NCBI RefSeq assembly: GCF_003609605.1
Contig: NZ_MCHY01000009.1
Location: forward strand, 427,058 to 491,057
Direction of reading: 5' to 3'
DNA: 64,000 bases
DNA from: Ammoniphilus oxalaticus
GTDB taxonomy: Bacteria; Bacillota; Bacilli; Aneurinibacillales; RAOX-1
Part shown: positions 42,207 to 51,483 of the stretch, in pieces
Numbering within the stretch: position 1 is the first letter of the stretch
Layout: the number at the start of each line of letters is the position of its first letter
The notes under the pieces: generated by a model
The model's database searches: none
What the model saw: the letters and a program-made list of their open reading frames with translations, nothing else
Told to the model about the DNA's origin: nothing
Made by a program: the position numbers and the translations under genes

Positions 42207-42783
42207 TGGCAATCAACTCCTTTACATCAGGCCTTTGTTCTAAAACCTCTCTAAACTTTAACCTCGCTCGGTAAAGGCGTGTTTTGACTGTGCCAACGTT
42301 AACACCCAAGGCCTCGGCTATTTCAGCGTTTGTCATGTCATGAATGTATCTAAGAAGTAAAACTTGTTTGTGATCTGGCCTCAGTTCGTCCAATTGCTGC
42401 AATAAAAGCTTTTTTAGCGCTTCATTTTCAATTATGCTTTCAACCTCTGAAACATAAAAATCCCTTTTCGAAAGCTCATGGTCGATAATAATGTCCTCCG
42501 TAGCCGAATCGTTCCATCTTTTTAACTTTCTAAGCTGATCGATCGCCGTTCGGGAGGCAATCGCGGCTAACCAAGCGCCGAGTTTATCGGCTTCTTTAAC
42601 GGTATGTAATTGTCTAAACGCTTTTAGAAAAGTTTCCTGGGCTACGTCTTGAGCAAGCTCGCGATCTTGAATGATAAAATAAGCGGCATAATAGACACGT
42701 TCAAAAAACATCTCATAAATGAGTCGCTCAGATTGTTGATCTTGGCGTTTATTTTTAAATTTATAAAGCAGATTCTTAAGCAA
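42196..42783 (-). CDS. ECF RNA polymerase sigma factor
   Basis: A 195-residue sigma factor. Region 2 has RELAQDVAQETFLKAFRQLHTV and region 4 has LRYIHDMTNAEIAEALGVNVGTVKTRLYRARLKFREVL. TTG 42783 has GAGGAGG 8 bases upstream. It is the first gene of an operon with an anti-sigma-like protein and a lipoprotein. Its target promoters are unknown. Distinct from the SigV-like factor by sequence and operon. Confidence 0.88.
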   Translation of the reverse strand: MLKNLLYKFKNKRQDQQSERLIYEMFFERVYYAAYFIIQDRELAQDVAQETFLKAFRQLHTVKEADKLGAWLAAIASRTAIDQLRKLKRWNDSATEDIIIDHELSKRDFYVSEVESIIENEALKKLLLQQLDELRPDHKQVLLLRYIHDMTNAEIAEALGVNVGTVKTRLYRARLKFREVLEQRPDVKELIANAR

Positions 42784-42943
42784 CCGTAGCCTCCTCTCTA
42801 TACCAATCTATCTTTTGGGGATGTTCTTATATAAGATGATTCTATCATGTAATTTCGGAATTGTATGGGGGAATTGCGAACTCAATACTTTGAGATGGAA
42901 TCGTGATCCCAGTTTAACGTCAATTCGAAGGGGAGTTTGGGGC

Positions 42944-42972
42944 GGTGTAAAGGTCAGAAATGCCTTTATACC
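42944..42972. repeat. Single GGTCA-type palindromic repeat
   Basis: GGTGTAAAGGTCAGAAATGCC then TTTATACC form an imperfect inverted repeat related to the repeats at 24314-24498 and 36440-36629. Confidence 0.5.
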
Positions 42973-43080
42973 GAGGGTGGAACGAGGCATAGGCGGGGAA
43001 ATATCAACTATTTTAGGAAATTCCCAATTTACCAACTTCTTTTTTAAAAGAGTCATCCCTTGGCAAAAGGGTGGAACCAG

Positions 43081-43095
43081 TTCACACTCTGTGAA
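43081..43095. promoter_or_regulatory. Palindrome TTCACACTCTGTGAA
   Basis: Matches the palindrome at 37440-37454 at 14 of 15 positions. No known regulator consensus fits exactly. Confidence 0.4.
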
Positions 43096-43359
43096 GTTGG
43101 GCGCTTAAGGCGATCTTTATACAAGAGATTTCTATTGTTCCGTGTTAAGTGTTTATTCTCCGACTAACTCCTCAAAAGAATAGGCGTGACGTTTAAATAG
43201 GTGGAGTTTCAACTACTAAATCAGGCCCCCTACTACACCCCAATCCCCCAAGATCCTCCGATATGCAGTTTTTTCACCACATTTAGCCTGACCAAATCCA
43301 GCCAGCTAGCCCTTGCTCACATCGCCCACCTCGAATGTTCTCATTATGTAAAATCTGTG

Positions 43360-43388
43360 TTTACATTATTTTTAACGCGTGCTACTAT
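43360..43388 (+). promoter_or_regulatory. Sigma-A promoter of the ABC transporter operon
   Basis: TTTACA (43360-43365), 17 bases, TACTAT (43383-43388). A partly symmetric CATAATCGTAACACG follows, but it does not match a Zur, Fur or NikR site well. Confidence 0.6.
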
Positions 43389-43426
43389 ATACCATAATCG
43401 TAACACGTATTTGAGGAAGGTTGAGG

Positions 43427-45031
43427 ATGGGTATGATACGTTTGTTTATTTTAGTAAGCATGTTTTTGTTATTTTTAGTGGGCTGCGGGCAACAGGCGCC
43501 TCAGGATTCGCAACAGGAAAGAGTAACGACTAATTCGAATGAATTGACGTTGGCCCTCGGTTCAGAACCAGATGAAGGGTTTGATCCGACGACAGGGTGG
43601 GGGCGCTATGGCTCGCCGCTTTTTCAGAGTACCTTGTTTACATATGATCAGGAATTAAAGGTTGTCAATGATCTGGCTACGGAATATGAAGTTAGTGACG
43701 ATGGACTTGTTTGGACGGTCACGTTGCGTGATGACGTCACTTTTTCTGATGGCGAACCACTGACAAGCGCGGACGTGAAGTATACGTTTGAAACGGCAGC
43801 GGCGAGCGGTTCAGTTGTCGATTTGCAAATCATTGAAAAAGTGGAGGCGACGGCCGAGCATATGGTGACATTTACTTTGAAAGAGCCGCATTCAACTTTT
43901 ATTCATGCCCTTGTCGCCACGGGGATTGTGCCGAAACACGCCCATAATGACAATTATGCAAGTCAGCCGATGGGGTCGGGACCGTATCAATTTGCCCAAT
44001 GGGATAAAGGGCAACAGTTGATCGTGACGGCGAATCCGTTGTATTACGGCAAAAAGCCTTCTATAGAAAAGGTGACGATTTTATTTTTAAACGAAGACGC
44101 CGCTTTTGCCGCAGCGCAGGCGGGAACGGTTGATGTCGCTGCAATTCCCGTGATGTTTGGCAAGCAAGGCGCGCCTGGAATGCGTCTAGAAATATTGCAA
44201 AGCGTCGATAATCGCGGTATCGTGTTTCCTATTATGAACTCGGGTGAACAGAGCGCGCAAGGATTGCCGATCGGCAATGATGTCACAGCTGATCCAGCGA
44301 TTCGCCAGGCAATCAACATCGCGATTGATCGAGAAGCTCTAGTTGAGGGTGTGCTCGAAGGATTCGGAACGCCTGCGTATACACCAGTTGATGGATTGCC
44401 TTGGTGGAATCCAGAAACGGTTATCGAGGACGGTGATTTGGAGCGAGCAAAGCAGTTGTTAGAAGAAGCGGGCTGGCGGGATGAAGATGGGGATGGCATC
44501 CGTGAGAAAGGCGCGCGAAGAGCGGAGTTTACGCTCGTATATCCGTCAAGCGATGTGACGCGTCAATCGTTGGCGATTGCGACGGCAGACATGTTGAAGC
44601 CGCTGGGGATCAAGATTACAGTAGATGGAAAGGGTTGGGAGGAAATCGGAAAATTAAAGCATGAGCATGCTATTCTGATGGGCTGGGGCAGTCATGATCC
44701 GTCTGAGATGTACAACCTCTACCATAGCAAATATGCGGGAATTGAATCGTTTAATCCTGGATTTTATAAAAATGAGAAGGTCGATCACTATTTGGATCAA
44801 GCTTTAACCGCAACAGACCAAGCGACGGCCAACGAATTTTGGAAGAAAGCGCAATGGGATGGTTCGAACGGTTTTAGCGCGAAAGGGGACGCGGCTTGGG
44901 CTTGGCTTGTCAATTTGGACCATTTGTATTTAGTTAACGAAAAGTTGGATATCGGTCAACACAAAATTCAACCGCATGGGCACGGCTGGCCGATCACAGA
45001 TCATTTAACGGAGTGGAAATGGAATGAGTGA
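43427..45031 (+). CDS. ABC transporter solute-binding lipoprotein (SBP_bac_5, nickel/oligopeptide type)
   Basis: A 534-residue lipoprotein; lipobox LVGCGQ near residue 20. It begins the mature part with TLALGSEPDEGFDPTTGWG and ends with IQPHGHGWPITDHL. This histidine-bearing end and the fold resemble nickel-type binding proteins (NikA-like), so nickel or a nickel chelate is a plausible substrate; a peptide is also possible. ATG 43427 has GAGGAAGG 7-14 bases upstream. It overlaps the first permease gene by 8 bases. Confidence 0.85.
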   Translation: MGMIRLFILVSMFLLFLVGCGQQAPQDSQQERVTTNSNELTLALGSEPDEGFDPTTGWGRYGSPLFQSTLFTYDQELKVVNDLATEYEVSDDGLVWTVTLRDDVTFSDGEPLTSADVKYTFETAAASGSVVDLQIIEKVEATAEHMVTFTLKEPHSTFIHALVATGIVPKHAHNDNYASQPMGSGPYQFAQWDKGQQLIVTANPLYYGKKPSIEKVTILFLNEDAAFAAAQAGTVDVAAIPVMFGKQGAPGMRLEILQSVDNRGIVFPIMNSGEQSAQGLPIGNDVTADPAIRQAINIAIDREALVEGVLEGFGTPAYTPVDGLPWWNPETVIEDGDLERAKQLLEEAGWRDEDGDGIREKGARRAEFTLVYPSSDVTRQSLAIATADMLKPLGIKITVDGKGWEEIGKLKHEHAILMGWGSHDPSEMYNLYHSKYAGIESFNPGFYKNEKVDHYLDQALTATDQATANEFWKKAQWDGSNGFSAKGDAAWAWLVNLDHLYLVNEKLDIGQHKIQPHGHGWPITDHLTEWKWNE

Positions 45032-46043
45032 GTCAGGGTCCAAAGGGACCCCTCTCCTTTCTTTTATCGGATGGGTCCTCGCTAAAGGAATTAGACTTGT
45101 CAGCTTGTTGTTTGCTGTCTGTTTGATTTCATTTTTATTGATGAAAAACTCGCCGATTGATCCGATTCAAGCGTATGTGGGGGCGGATATGTTACGGATC
45201 AGTCCTGAACAGCGGGCCCAGATCGCCCACTATTGGGGATTGGACAAATCGCTCGCTGTTCAATTTTGGCGGTGGTTGAGCGCGTTAGCGGCGGGCGATT
45301 TTGGAGTTTCCATGATCTATCGCCAACCTGTTTTAACTGTGATTGGCGAACGCTTTTGGAATTCGCTTGCCTTAATGACAGCGGCTTGGGCGTTGTCAGG
45401 AGCGCTTGGGTTTATACTTGGCGTCATCGCCGCGATGAAACGAAATAGCTGGGTAGATCGCGTGATTAAATGGTATTGTTACACGTTAGCCTCTACGCCC
45501 ACCTTTTGGATGGGGATTTTGCTATTGATGGTTTTCTCCGTTTGGCTTGGGATGTTTCCGGTGGGAATGGGGACGCCCGCAGGACGGCTCGCGGAACAGG
45601 TTACGCTGGCGGATCGGATCTATCATCTAATTTTGCCGGTGATCACCCTCAGCATCATTGGGGTGGCAAATGTCGCATTACATACGAGGCAAAAGTTGAT
45701 CGAGGTTTTACAGAGTGATTATGTCCTGTTTGCGAAAGCGAGAGGGGAGTCTGGCTGGACGCTAGTCCGCAGGCATGGGTTGCGTAATATTGCGTTGCCC
45801 GCGATTACGTTGCAGTTTGCCTCGCTTAGCGAATTGTTTGGCGGGGCAGTGTTGGCGGAACAAGTCTTTTCCTATCCAGGCTTAGGACAAGCAATGGTTA
45901 ATGCGGGGTTACGCGGGGATGTTCCATTGTTGTTGGGGTTGGTGTTGTTTAGCGCCTTATTTGTGTTTGCGGGTAACACGGCGGCAGATCTCATTTACCG
46001 TTGGATTGATCCGCGTATTCGGGAAGGAGCGGCGATCCGATGA
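45024..46043 (+). CDS. ABC transporter permease 1 (DppB/NikB-type)
   Basis: A 339-residue permease with about six membrane helices. The N-terminus MKNSPIDPIQAYVG and RKQ-type RHGLRNIALPAITL EAA-loop (GLRN) are typical of DppB/NikB. The gene overlaps both neighbours by 4-8 bases. It would form the membrane channel with the next permease. Confidence 0.92.
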   Translation: MSESGSKGTPLLSFIGWVLAKGIRLVSLLFAVCLISFLLMKNSPIDPIQAYVGADMLRISPEQRAQIAHYWGLDKSLAVQFWRWLSALAAGDFGVSMIYRQPVLTVIGERFWNSLALMTAAWALSGALGFILGVIAAMKRNSWVDRVIKWYCYTLASTPTFWMGILLLMVFSVWLGMFPVGMGTPAGRLAEQVTLADRIYHLILPVITLSIIGVANVALHTRQKLIEVLQSDYVLFAKARGESGWTLVRRHGLRNIALPAITLQFASLSELFGGAVLAEQVFSYPGLGQAMVNAGLRGDVPLLLGLVLFSALFVFAGNTAADLIYRWIDPRIREGAAIR

Positions 46044-46864
46044 TATGGATAAATCGAAGGACGCAACTAGTCCTGATGACGACGGTGATCCTGCTTATTT
46101 TGGCGGTTGTTCTCATCGGCGGTATGCTCGTCGATAGCGATCAATTTAGCGTCAATTTACATCAACGGAATGCGCCGCCTTCGTGGGACCATTTATTTGG
46201 CACTGATTGGCTCGGCCGCGATATGTTTTCGCGTGTGATCAAAGGATTGTCATGGAGTATTGGGATTGGGTTGTTAGCGACGGTGGGCAGTCTGGCGATT
46301 GCGTTGGCGCTCGGTCTCGCCGCGGCGACGTTAGGGCAAATGGTGGACCGTGTGATTACGTGGTTGGTCGATTTGTTTCTTAGTCTGCCGCATCTTGTTT
46401 CGTTACTGCTAATTTCGTTTGCTTTGGGCGGCGGGTTAAAAGGGGTTGTTGTGGGGATTGCATTGACGCATTGGCCGAGTTTGACGCGGATCATTCGGGC
46501 GGAAGTGATGCAGCTGCGTTCGGCTCCCTATGTTCAAATTGCCCGCCAACTGGGAAAAACGCGTTGGTGGATTGCGCGTCGGCATCTGTTGCCGCATCTT
46601 CGTTCCCAACTGGTGGTCGGGGGATTGTTGCTGTTTCCGCATGCGATCTTGCATGAGGCGGCAATTTCGTTTCTCGGACTTGGTTTGTCGCCGCATCAAC
46701 CCGCGATTGGCATCATTCTTTCTGAATCGATGCGTTACCTTTCAACGGGAATGTGGTGGCTCGCTTTTTTCCCAGGGCTCTGTTTATTGCTCGTTGCTCG
46801 CGCGTTTGATCTGTTAGGTGAAAATGCAAGAATGGTGTATGATCCGCGCGAAGCGCATCGTTAA
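46040..46864 (+). CDS. ABC transporter permease 2 (DppC/NikC-type)
   Basis: A 274-residue permease. It contains HLFGTDWLGRDMFSRVI near residue 50, the marker of DppC/NikC, then five to six helices with the coupling loop ARQLGKTRWWIARRHLLPHL. It overlaps the first permease by an ATGA. Confidence 0.92.
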   Translation: MIWINRRTQLVLMTTVILLILAVVLIGGMLVDSDQFSVNLHQRNAPPSWDHLFGTDWLGRDMFSRVIKGLSWSIGIGLLATVGSLAIALALGLAAATLGQMVDRVITWLVDLFLSLPHLVSLLLISFALGGGLKGVVVGIALTHWPSLTRIIRAEVMQLRSAPYVQIARQLGKTRWWIARRHLLPHLRSQLVVGGLLLFPHAILHEAAISFLGLGLSPHQPAIGIILSESMRYLSTGMWWLAFFPGLCLLLVARAFDLLGENARMVYDPREAHR

Positions 46865-46887
46865 ATCATGGAGAGGGAGGTGTTCGC

Positions 46888-47817
46888 GTGTCTGACCCGC
46901 TTTTAGAAGTAAACGAGTTGTCGATCTCTTTTACACACTATACGAAAGGATTGCGTCAAACGAGGCAGCAGGTCATCTCAAATTTAAGTCTGGCGATCCA
47001 TTCGGGTGAAATCGTTGCTGTTGTCGGGGCAAGCGGTTCGGGAAAAAGTTTGTTAGCCCATGCGATCCTTGGGATATTGCCTGAAAACGCGACAATGAGC
47101 GGGACGATTACGTATGATGGAACCCTCTTAACCGCTAGGCGACAACTGGATTTACGCGGGCGGGATATAGCCCTTGTGCCGCAGTCGGTTAATTTTCTCG
47201 ATCCGTTAATGCGGGTGGGAGCCCAAGTGCGTTCGGCTGTAAAAACGGGGGAGCCTGCTCGTGAACAGCAAAAGGTGTTTGCGAGGTATCGGCTTGGGGA
47301 TAAAGTGGCGAAGTTGTTTCCCTTTCAGTTATCGGGGGGGATGGCTCGTCGAACGCTTGTTTCAACTGCGGTTGTGAGCGGGGCCCGCTTAATAATTGCG
47401 GATGAACCGACGCCGGGTCTCGATCCCGAGGCGCTGCGCCAGGCGTTGGGCTATTTTAAGGAATTGGCGGCGAGCGGGGCGGCAGTCATGCTGATTACGC
47501 ATGATATCGGCTCAGCGTTGACGATTGCGGATCGGATCGCTGTGTTTTATGCGGGAACGACCGTTGAGATCACCCCTGCCGCTGATTTCGCGGAAGACGG
47601 TCGGCGCTTACGTCACCCATATACACAAGCATTGTGGCGGGCCTTACCGCAAAATGAATTTATTCCGACTGGGGGCAGCCAACCAGCGCCAGGCGTGAGC
47701 GGAGCAGGCTGTCCATTTGCGCCGCGTTGTGAATTAGCGATCGCGGCATGCCGCGAAGAGCAACCGATGTTGCGTTCGCTGCGGGATGGATGGGTGAGGT
47801 GTGATCATGTCTCTTAA
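46888..47817 (+). CDS. ABC transporter ATPase 1 (DppD/NikD-type)
   Basis: A 309-residue ATPase. Walker A GASGSGKSLL, signature LSGGMARRTLV and Walker B LIIADEPTPGLD are present, and the C-terminal CPFAPRCELA cysteine motif is typical of oligopeptide and nickel ATPases. The MARR signature resembles nickel/metallophore-type systems. GTG 46888 follows GGGAGGTG. Confidence 0.92.
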   Translation: MSDPLLEVNELSISFTHYTKGLRQTRQQVISNLSLAIHSGEIVAVVGASGSGKSLLAHAILGILPENATMSGTITYDGTLLTARRQLDLRGRDIALVPQSVNFLDPLMRVGAQVRSAVKTGEPAREQQKVFARYRLGDKVAKLFPFQLSGGMARRTLVSTAVVSGARLIIADEPTPGLDPEALRQALGYFKELAASGAAVMLITHDIGSALTIADRIAVFYAGTTVEITPAADFAEDGRRLRHPYTQALWRALPQNEFIPTGGSQPAPGVSGAGCPFAPRCELAIAACREEQPMLRSLRDGWVRCDHVS

Positions 47818-48439
47818 AGCGTCTAATCTTAGTTTTCGCTATGGGCGTGGTCCGTGGCTTTTTCGTGACGTCAATATGACGATCGAACCAGGGGAAGTCG
47901 TCGGGCTGGTTGGGCCGAGCGGGGTCGGTAAGACGACGTTCGCTCGTATTTTAGCTGGCTATGAGCAGCCGCGGCAAGGTTCAGTCGAACTAGATGGTCA
48001 ACCGTTACCGACGGACGGATTTCATCCTGTTCAACTCGTTTGGCAGCATCCTGAGCAGGCGGTAAACCCGCGGTGGCGCATGCGTGAAATTGTGAGTGAA
48101 GGGGGTCAGCCTGATCCAAAGCTACTTGAAATGCTCGGCATTCAACGGGAATGGATGAACCGTTGGCCGAATGAATTGTCGGGTGGGGAACTGCAACGGT
48201 TTTGCGTGGCGCGAGCATTGGGACCCAATACGAAGTTTTTGATTGCCGATGAAATGACCACAATGCTTGATGCAATCACACAAGCGCAAATTTGGCAGGC
48301 GGCGCTTGAATATGCGCAACCGCGTAATATCGGGTTACTCGTGATTAGTCATGAACAGCTGCTGATCGATCGATTATGTAGCCGCGTGATTCACTTTACA
48401 GAGGGACAAATTGAACAGATAAAGCTATTTGGAGGATGA
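47807..48439 (+). CDS. ABC transporter ATPase 2 (DppF/NikE-type, short)
   Basis: A 210-residue ATPase with Walker A GPSGVGKTTFARIL, LSGGELQRFCVARAL and Walker B FLIADEMTTMLD. Walker B has EMT in place of the usual EPT. It is shorter than typical OppF/NikE proteins and lacks the C-terminal cysteine motif. ATG 47807 has GAGGTG 6 bases upstream and overlaps the preceding gene by 11 bases. It completes the five-gene operon. Confidence 0.9.
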   Translation: MSLKASNLSFRYGRGPWLFRDVNMTIEPGEVVGLVGPSGVGKTTFARILAGYEQPRQGSVELDGQPLPTDGFHPVQLVWQHPEQAVNPRWRMREIVSEGGQPDPKLLEMLGIQREWMNRWPNELSGGELQRFCVARALGPNTKFLIADEMTTMLDAITQAQIWQAALEYAQPRNIGLLVISHEQLLIDRLCSRVIHFTEGQIEQIKLFGG

Positions 48440-48465
48440 AGTATTCACCCTTTCGGATAGCTTTT
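48421..48465 (+). terminator. Terminator of the ABC transporter operon
   Basis: AAAGCTAT / ATAGCTTT stem that starts within the last codons of the ATPase gene, with a 28-base loop, then T-rich tail. Confidence 0.6.
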
Positions 48466-48540
48466 TATTTTCTTTTTTGTAAGACAGGGGGGAAAGGCTC
48501 ATAATAGGAAGAAAGAGGGTCAGTATACGGGAGGTCAAAG

Positions 48541-49458
48541 ATGAGTCAAAAGTTAAGTATTAGAGGGAAGTGGCTGGAATTAGAGATCGACGAATCCATC
48601 GCGGGAAAGACGGTTGAACAAATTTTAAAAGAGGATCTATCGATTTCAGGCAGGATGATTCAGCGTTTAACGAGACAGAAAGGCCTCTTTTTAAATCGAA
48701 AAACTCCCTTTTTGAAACAGAAAGGGAAGGTCGGCGATCAGTTGCGCGTGCTAGTCGGTGATCGGGAAGAAGGCGAGTTGACGCCGCAAGAAATGCCGCT
48801 CGACATTATTTATGAGGATGAGCATACGTTGGTCGTGAACAAACAAGCGGGTTTAATTGTTCATCCAATCAAAGCGGGTCAAGCGGGGACGTTGGCCAAT
48901 GGGATTGCTCATTATTGGTTGAGTAAAGGAGTAACGGGCAGGGTTCGTCCCGTCCATCGGTTAGATAAGGATACGTCGGGATTAATTTTGATTGCTAAAA
49001 GTAGTTACATCCATCAGTTGCTTGATCGTCAGCTGCGGGAACAGCGGATTGAGCGGGGTTACGTAGCGATTGTCGAGGGACGACTTGAACAACAGACGGG
49101 GACGTTCCGCGATCCAATTGGACAAGATCCGCATCATCCCGTTAAACGAGCCGTTCGGGAAAACGGGGATGAGGCCGTGACCCATTTTGAAGTGTTGGAA
49201 CGTTTTTCGCAGGCGAGTGTCATCCAGGCTCAATTGGAGACGGGAAGGACACATCAAATTCGTGTCCATTTTGAACATGCGGGCCACCCCGTGGTTGGCG
49301 ATCCGCTTTATGGGCGGCGTCACGCTGGGATCAATCGTCAAGCGTTGCACGCCCATCAACTTTCTTTTGATCATCCGCTCAACAGTGAAAGGTTGTCCTT
49401 TTCGGCTGAGATGCCCGAAGATATGAAACAATTAGCGGGCCAATTAAGAAAGGAGTGA
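48541..49458 (+). CDS. RluA-family pseudouridine synthase
   Basis: A 305-residue enzyme that isomerises uridine in rRNA or tRNA. An S4-like N-terminal segment (GKTVEQILKEDLSISGRMIQRLT) precedes the catalytic domain. The catalytic Asp is in VHRLDKDTSGLIL (near residue 143). The later ETGRTHQIRVH motif completes the family pattern. GGGAGG lies 8 bases before ATG 48541. The target uridine cannot be told by sight (RluD-, YjbO- or YhcT-type are possible). Confidence 0.93.
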   Translation: MSQKLSIRGKWLELEIDESIAGKTVEQILKEDLSISGRMIQRLTRQKGLFLNRKTPFLKQKGKVGDQLRVLVGDREEGELTPQEMPLDIIYEDEHTLVVNKQAGLIVHPIKAGQAGTLANGIAHYWLSKGVTGRVRPVHRLDKDTSGLILIAKSSYIHQLLDRQLREQRIERGYVAIVEGRLEQQTGTFRDPIGQDPHHPVKRAVRENGDEAVTHFEVLERFSQASVIQAQLETGRTHQIRVHFEHAGHPVVGDPLYGRRHAGINRQALHAHQLSFDHPLNSERLSFSAEMPEDMKQLAGQLRKE

Positions 49459-49464
49459 GAGCAT

Positions 49465-50079
49465 ATGAACGTATGGAAAAAGGTTTTAAGTAAAGTGGTT
49501 TATGTTTCGTTTGCGGCTTTCCTTTTGGCAATCGTATCGAGTTTGAATGCCTCAGCCACGTCATGGGTGGAATTAGAGGCTCAGGAAGTTTATGACCAGG
49601 CGGATGTGATTGTAAAAGGCGTATATGATTTTTCCAGATCGCCGACATCTGTTGGGGGTTCTCCGATGTTTGAAGCCTATCCTTTCCGTGTTGAACATGT
49701 CTATAAAGGGGAAGCGCGGCCAACATTGACCGCGGGTGTTGAAACGTATGATGTCGCTCTAGCCAAGCAGTTCCAAGAGGATGGCGGTGAATTCCTGCTG
49801 TTTTTAGAACGTAACGGACAAGTGCATTTTATGACGCCGGTCGGGGGACCGAATGGGATGGTCCAGCTCGTCAATGGCGAGATTTACGATCAAAATGAAC
49901 AAAATGATTCTTTCTATCAACAAATTTTAAGTCAACAGCCGAAAGCCCCAAAAACAAAGACGACGATGGTTTGGATTCAATTTGGCTTAGGCTTGGTTTT
50001 ACTGCTCATTCTGCTTGCTCGGATTGAAAGAAAGGATAGAAGTTCAATTAATCGTGGAAGCGGTTCCAGATTGGATTAG
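49465..50079 (+). CDS. Uncharacterised exported protein with C-terminal membrane anchor
   Basis: A 204-residue protein with a signal peptide (residues 1-31, ending NASATSW) and a C-terminal helix (WIQFGLGLVLLLILLARI, near residues 171-188) with a basic tail. The outer domain has ADVIVKGVYDF and FRVEHVYKGE, reminiscent of small beta-barrel proteins. AAAGGAG lies before ATG 49465, 6 bases after the pseudouridine synthase stop. Function unknown. Confidence 0.7.
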   Translation: MNVWKKVLSKVVYVSFAAFLLAIVSSLNASATSWVELEAQEVYDQADVIVKGVYDFSRSPTSVGGSPMFEAYPFRVEHVYKGEARPTLTAGVETYDVALAKQFQEDGGEFLLFLERNGQVHFMTPVGGPNGMVQLVNGEIYDQNEQNDSFYQQILSQQPKAPKTKTTMVWIQFGLGLVLLLILLARIERKDRSSINRGSGSRLD

Positions 50080-50100
50080 ACTTGTGACTTGGCGATTAGG

Positions 50101-50137
50101 AATCAGAGTAGGCCGTAGAGGTTACTCTGATTTTTTT
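50101..50137 (+). terminator. Terminator after the exported protein gene
   Basis: AATCAGAGTA / TACTCTGATT stem, then seven T. Confidence 0.88.
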
Positions 50138-50248
50138 CTTTGTCTGTTTAATCGTTTTGGAACTTTTGTGTACAGTTGAAAATGTTCGACGGTAAAAAAT
50201 TGTGATAAACTTACGGAACTTACATTACATAATAAGAAGGAGTTTGTT

Positions 50249-51421
50249 ATGAATTTCAAGGTGTTTATATTGGCCTTGTCAACCGTGGCCGTTGGGTTGG
50301 TTGAATTAATTATCGGGGGAATTCTTCCGACCATCGCGGATGATTTAGGTGTTTCGCAAGCTTCGGCAGGTCAGCTCATTACAGCGTTTGCTTTGACTTA
50401 CGCGGTTGCGGGGCCTGTGTTACTGGTGATGACGAGTAAAATAGAACGGAAGAAATTATATTTGGTGTCGTTATTTATCTTTATTTTAGGAAATATCTTC
50501 ATGTTTTTTAGTCCGAACTATATGATCGCGATGATCTCTCGTATTTTAACCGCGATTAGCACGGGGTTGATCGTGACCCTTAGTTTGACGCTCGCGGCGC
50601 GGGTGGTGGATCCCGCTCATCAAGCAAGAGCGCTAGGTATGATTTATATGGGAATCAGCTCCGCGCTCGTGTTAGGAGTGCCAGTAGGGATTTTAGTATC
50701 TGACGCGTTTGGCTGGCGGATGATTTTTCTGGGCATTGCCGCGCTTGGGATCGGCTCCATGGTTCTGATCGCGTTATTCTTGGAACCGATGCAGGGGGAG
50801 AAGACCGTGCCTCTTTCGGTCCAACTACGCGCGCTTGCTAGCTCGAAGATTGGCAGCGCCCATCTGGCGACGGTGTTTACATTGGCGGCGCACTACACGA
50901 TTTATGCTTACTTTACGCCGTTTTTGCAAACGAAATTAAATTTGGGTTCAAATTGGATTAGCGCTTGTTACCTCATCTTTGGGGTTGCGGCTGTCGGGGG
51001 CGGGGCGTTTGGCGGGGCGTTGTCTGACCGAATTGGCGCTCAAAAGAGCATTGTTTTTGTAATCAGCGCGTTCGCTCTCATTTTGTTTGTCCTCCCATTC
51101 TTCGCTTTCTCGTTGGTTATTTTTATTCCGATTATGATCATTTGGGCGGCATTAAGCTGGAGTTTAGCTCCGCCACAGCAAAGTTATTTGATTCAAACGG
51201 ATCCAGCCACATCAGATATACAGCAAAGTTTTAATAATTCATCGATTCAAGTGGGCATTGCGGTTGGTTCCGCGATTGGCGGCGCGGCTTTAAACTATAC
51301 GGGCGCTGTTTCCGCGAACGCTTGGTTCGGTTCAGCGATCGCCGTCGTTGCTCTGTTATTTGCTTTATTTTCTTTATCCAGACCCGCAATAAAACGAGAA
51401 GATCATACGACAACGGCTTAA
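50249..51421 (+). CDS. MFS transporter (DHA1 family)
   Basis: A 390-residue protein with 12 predicted helices. The first helix carries VAVGLVELIIGGILPTIADDLG, a common start for DHA1 drug or sugar exporters of the AraJ/YdhL type. Motif A is degenerate in the first half, and a second-half loop has GALSDRIGAQKS. GAAGGAG lies 8 bases before ATG 50249. It stands alone; the substrate is unknown. Confidence 0.9.
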   Translation: MNFKVFILALSTVAVGLVELIIGGILPTIADDLGVSQASAGQLITAFALTYAVAGPVLLVMTSKIERKKLYLVSLFIFILGNIFMFFSPNYMIAMISRILTAISTGLIVTLSLTLAARVVDPAHQARALGMIYMGISSALVLGVPVGILVSDAFGWRMIFLGIAALGIGSMVLIALFLEPMQGEKTVPLSVQLRALASSKIGSAHLATVFTLAAHYTIYAYFTPFLQTKLNLGSNWISACYLIFGVAAVGGGAFGGALSDRIGAQKSIVFVISAFALILFVLPFFAFSLVIFIPIMIIWAALSWSLAPPQQSYLIQTDPATSDIQQSFNNSSIQVGIAVGSAIGGAALNYTGAVSANAWFGSAIAVVALLFALFSLSRPAIKREDHTTTA

Positions 51422-51483
51422 TGGACTATTGCTTTAAAATGGGATAATCTAGTAATAAGTAAGAAGGAAAGGGGATTAATGAG

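Larger units (their letters stand above)
42784..43426. other. 640-base gap before the ABC transporter operon
   Basis: Contains one GGTCAnAA-type repeat (42944-42972), a palindrome (43081-43095) and a promoter (43360-43388). Longer open frames here lack ribosome binding sites and coding character. Confidence 0.55.

Noticed and set aside
42815-43108. Plus-strand frame of 97 codons
   Set aside because: Includes the palindromic repeat, has no ribosome binding site and shows no protein-like pattern.
43201-43533. Plus-strand frame of 110 codons
   Set aside because: Runs through the transporter promoter into the binding-protein gene in another frame; no translation signals.
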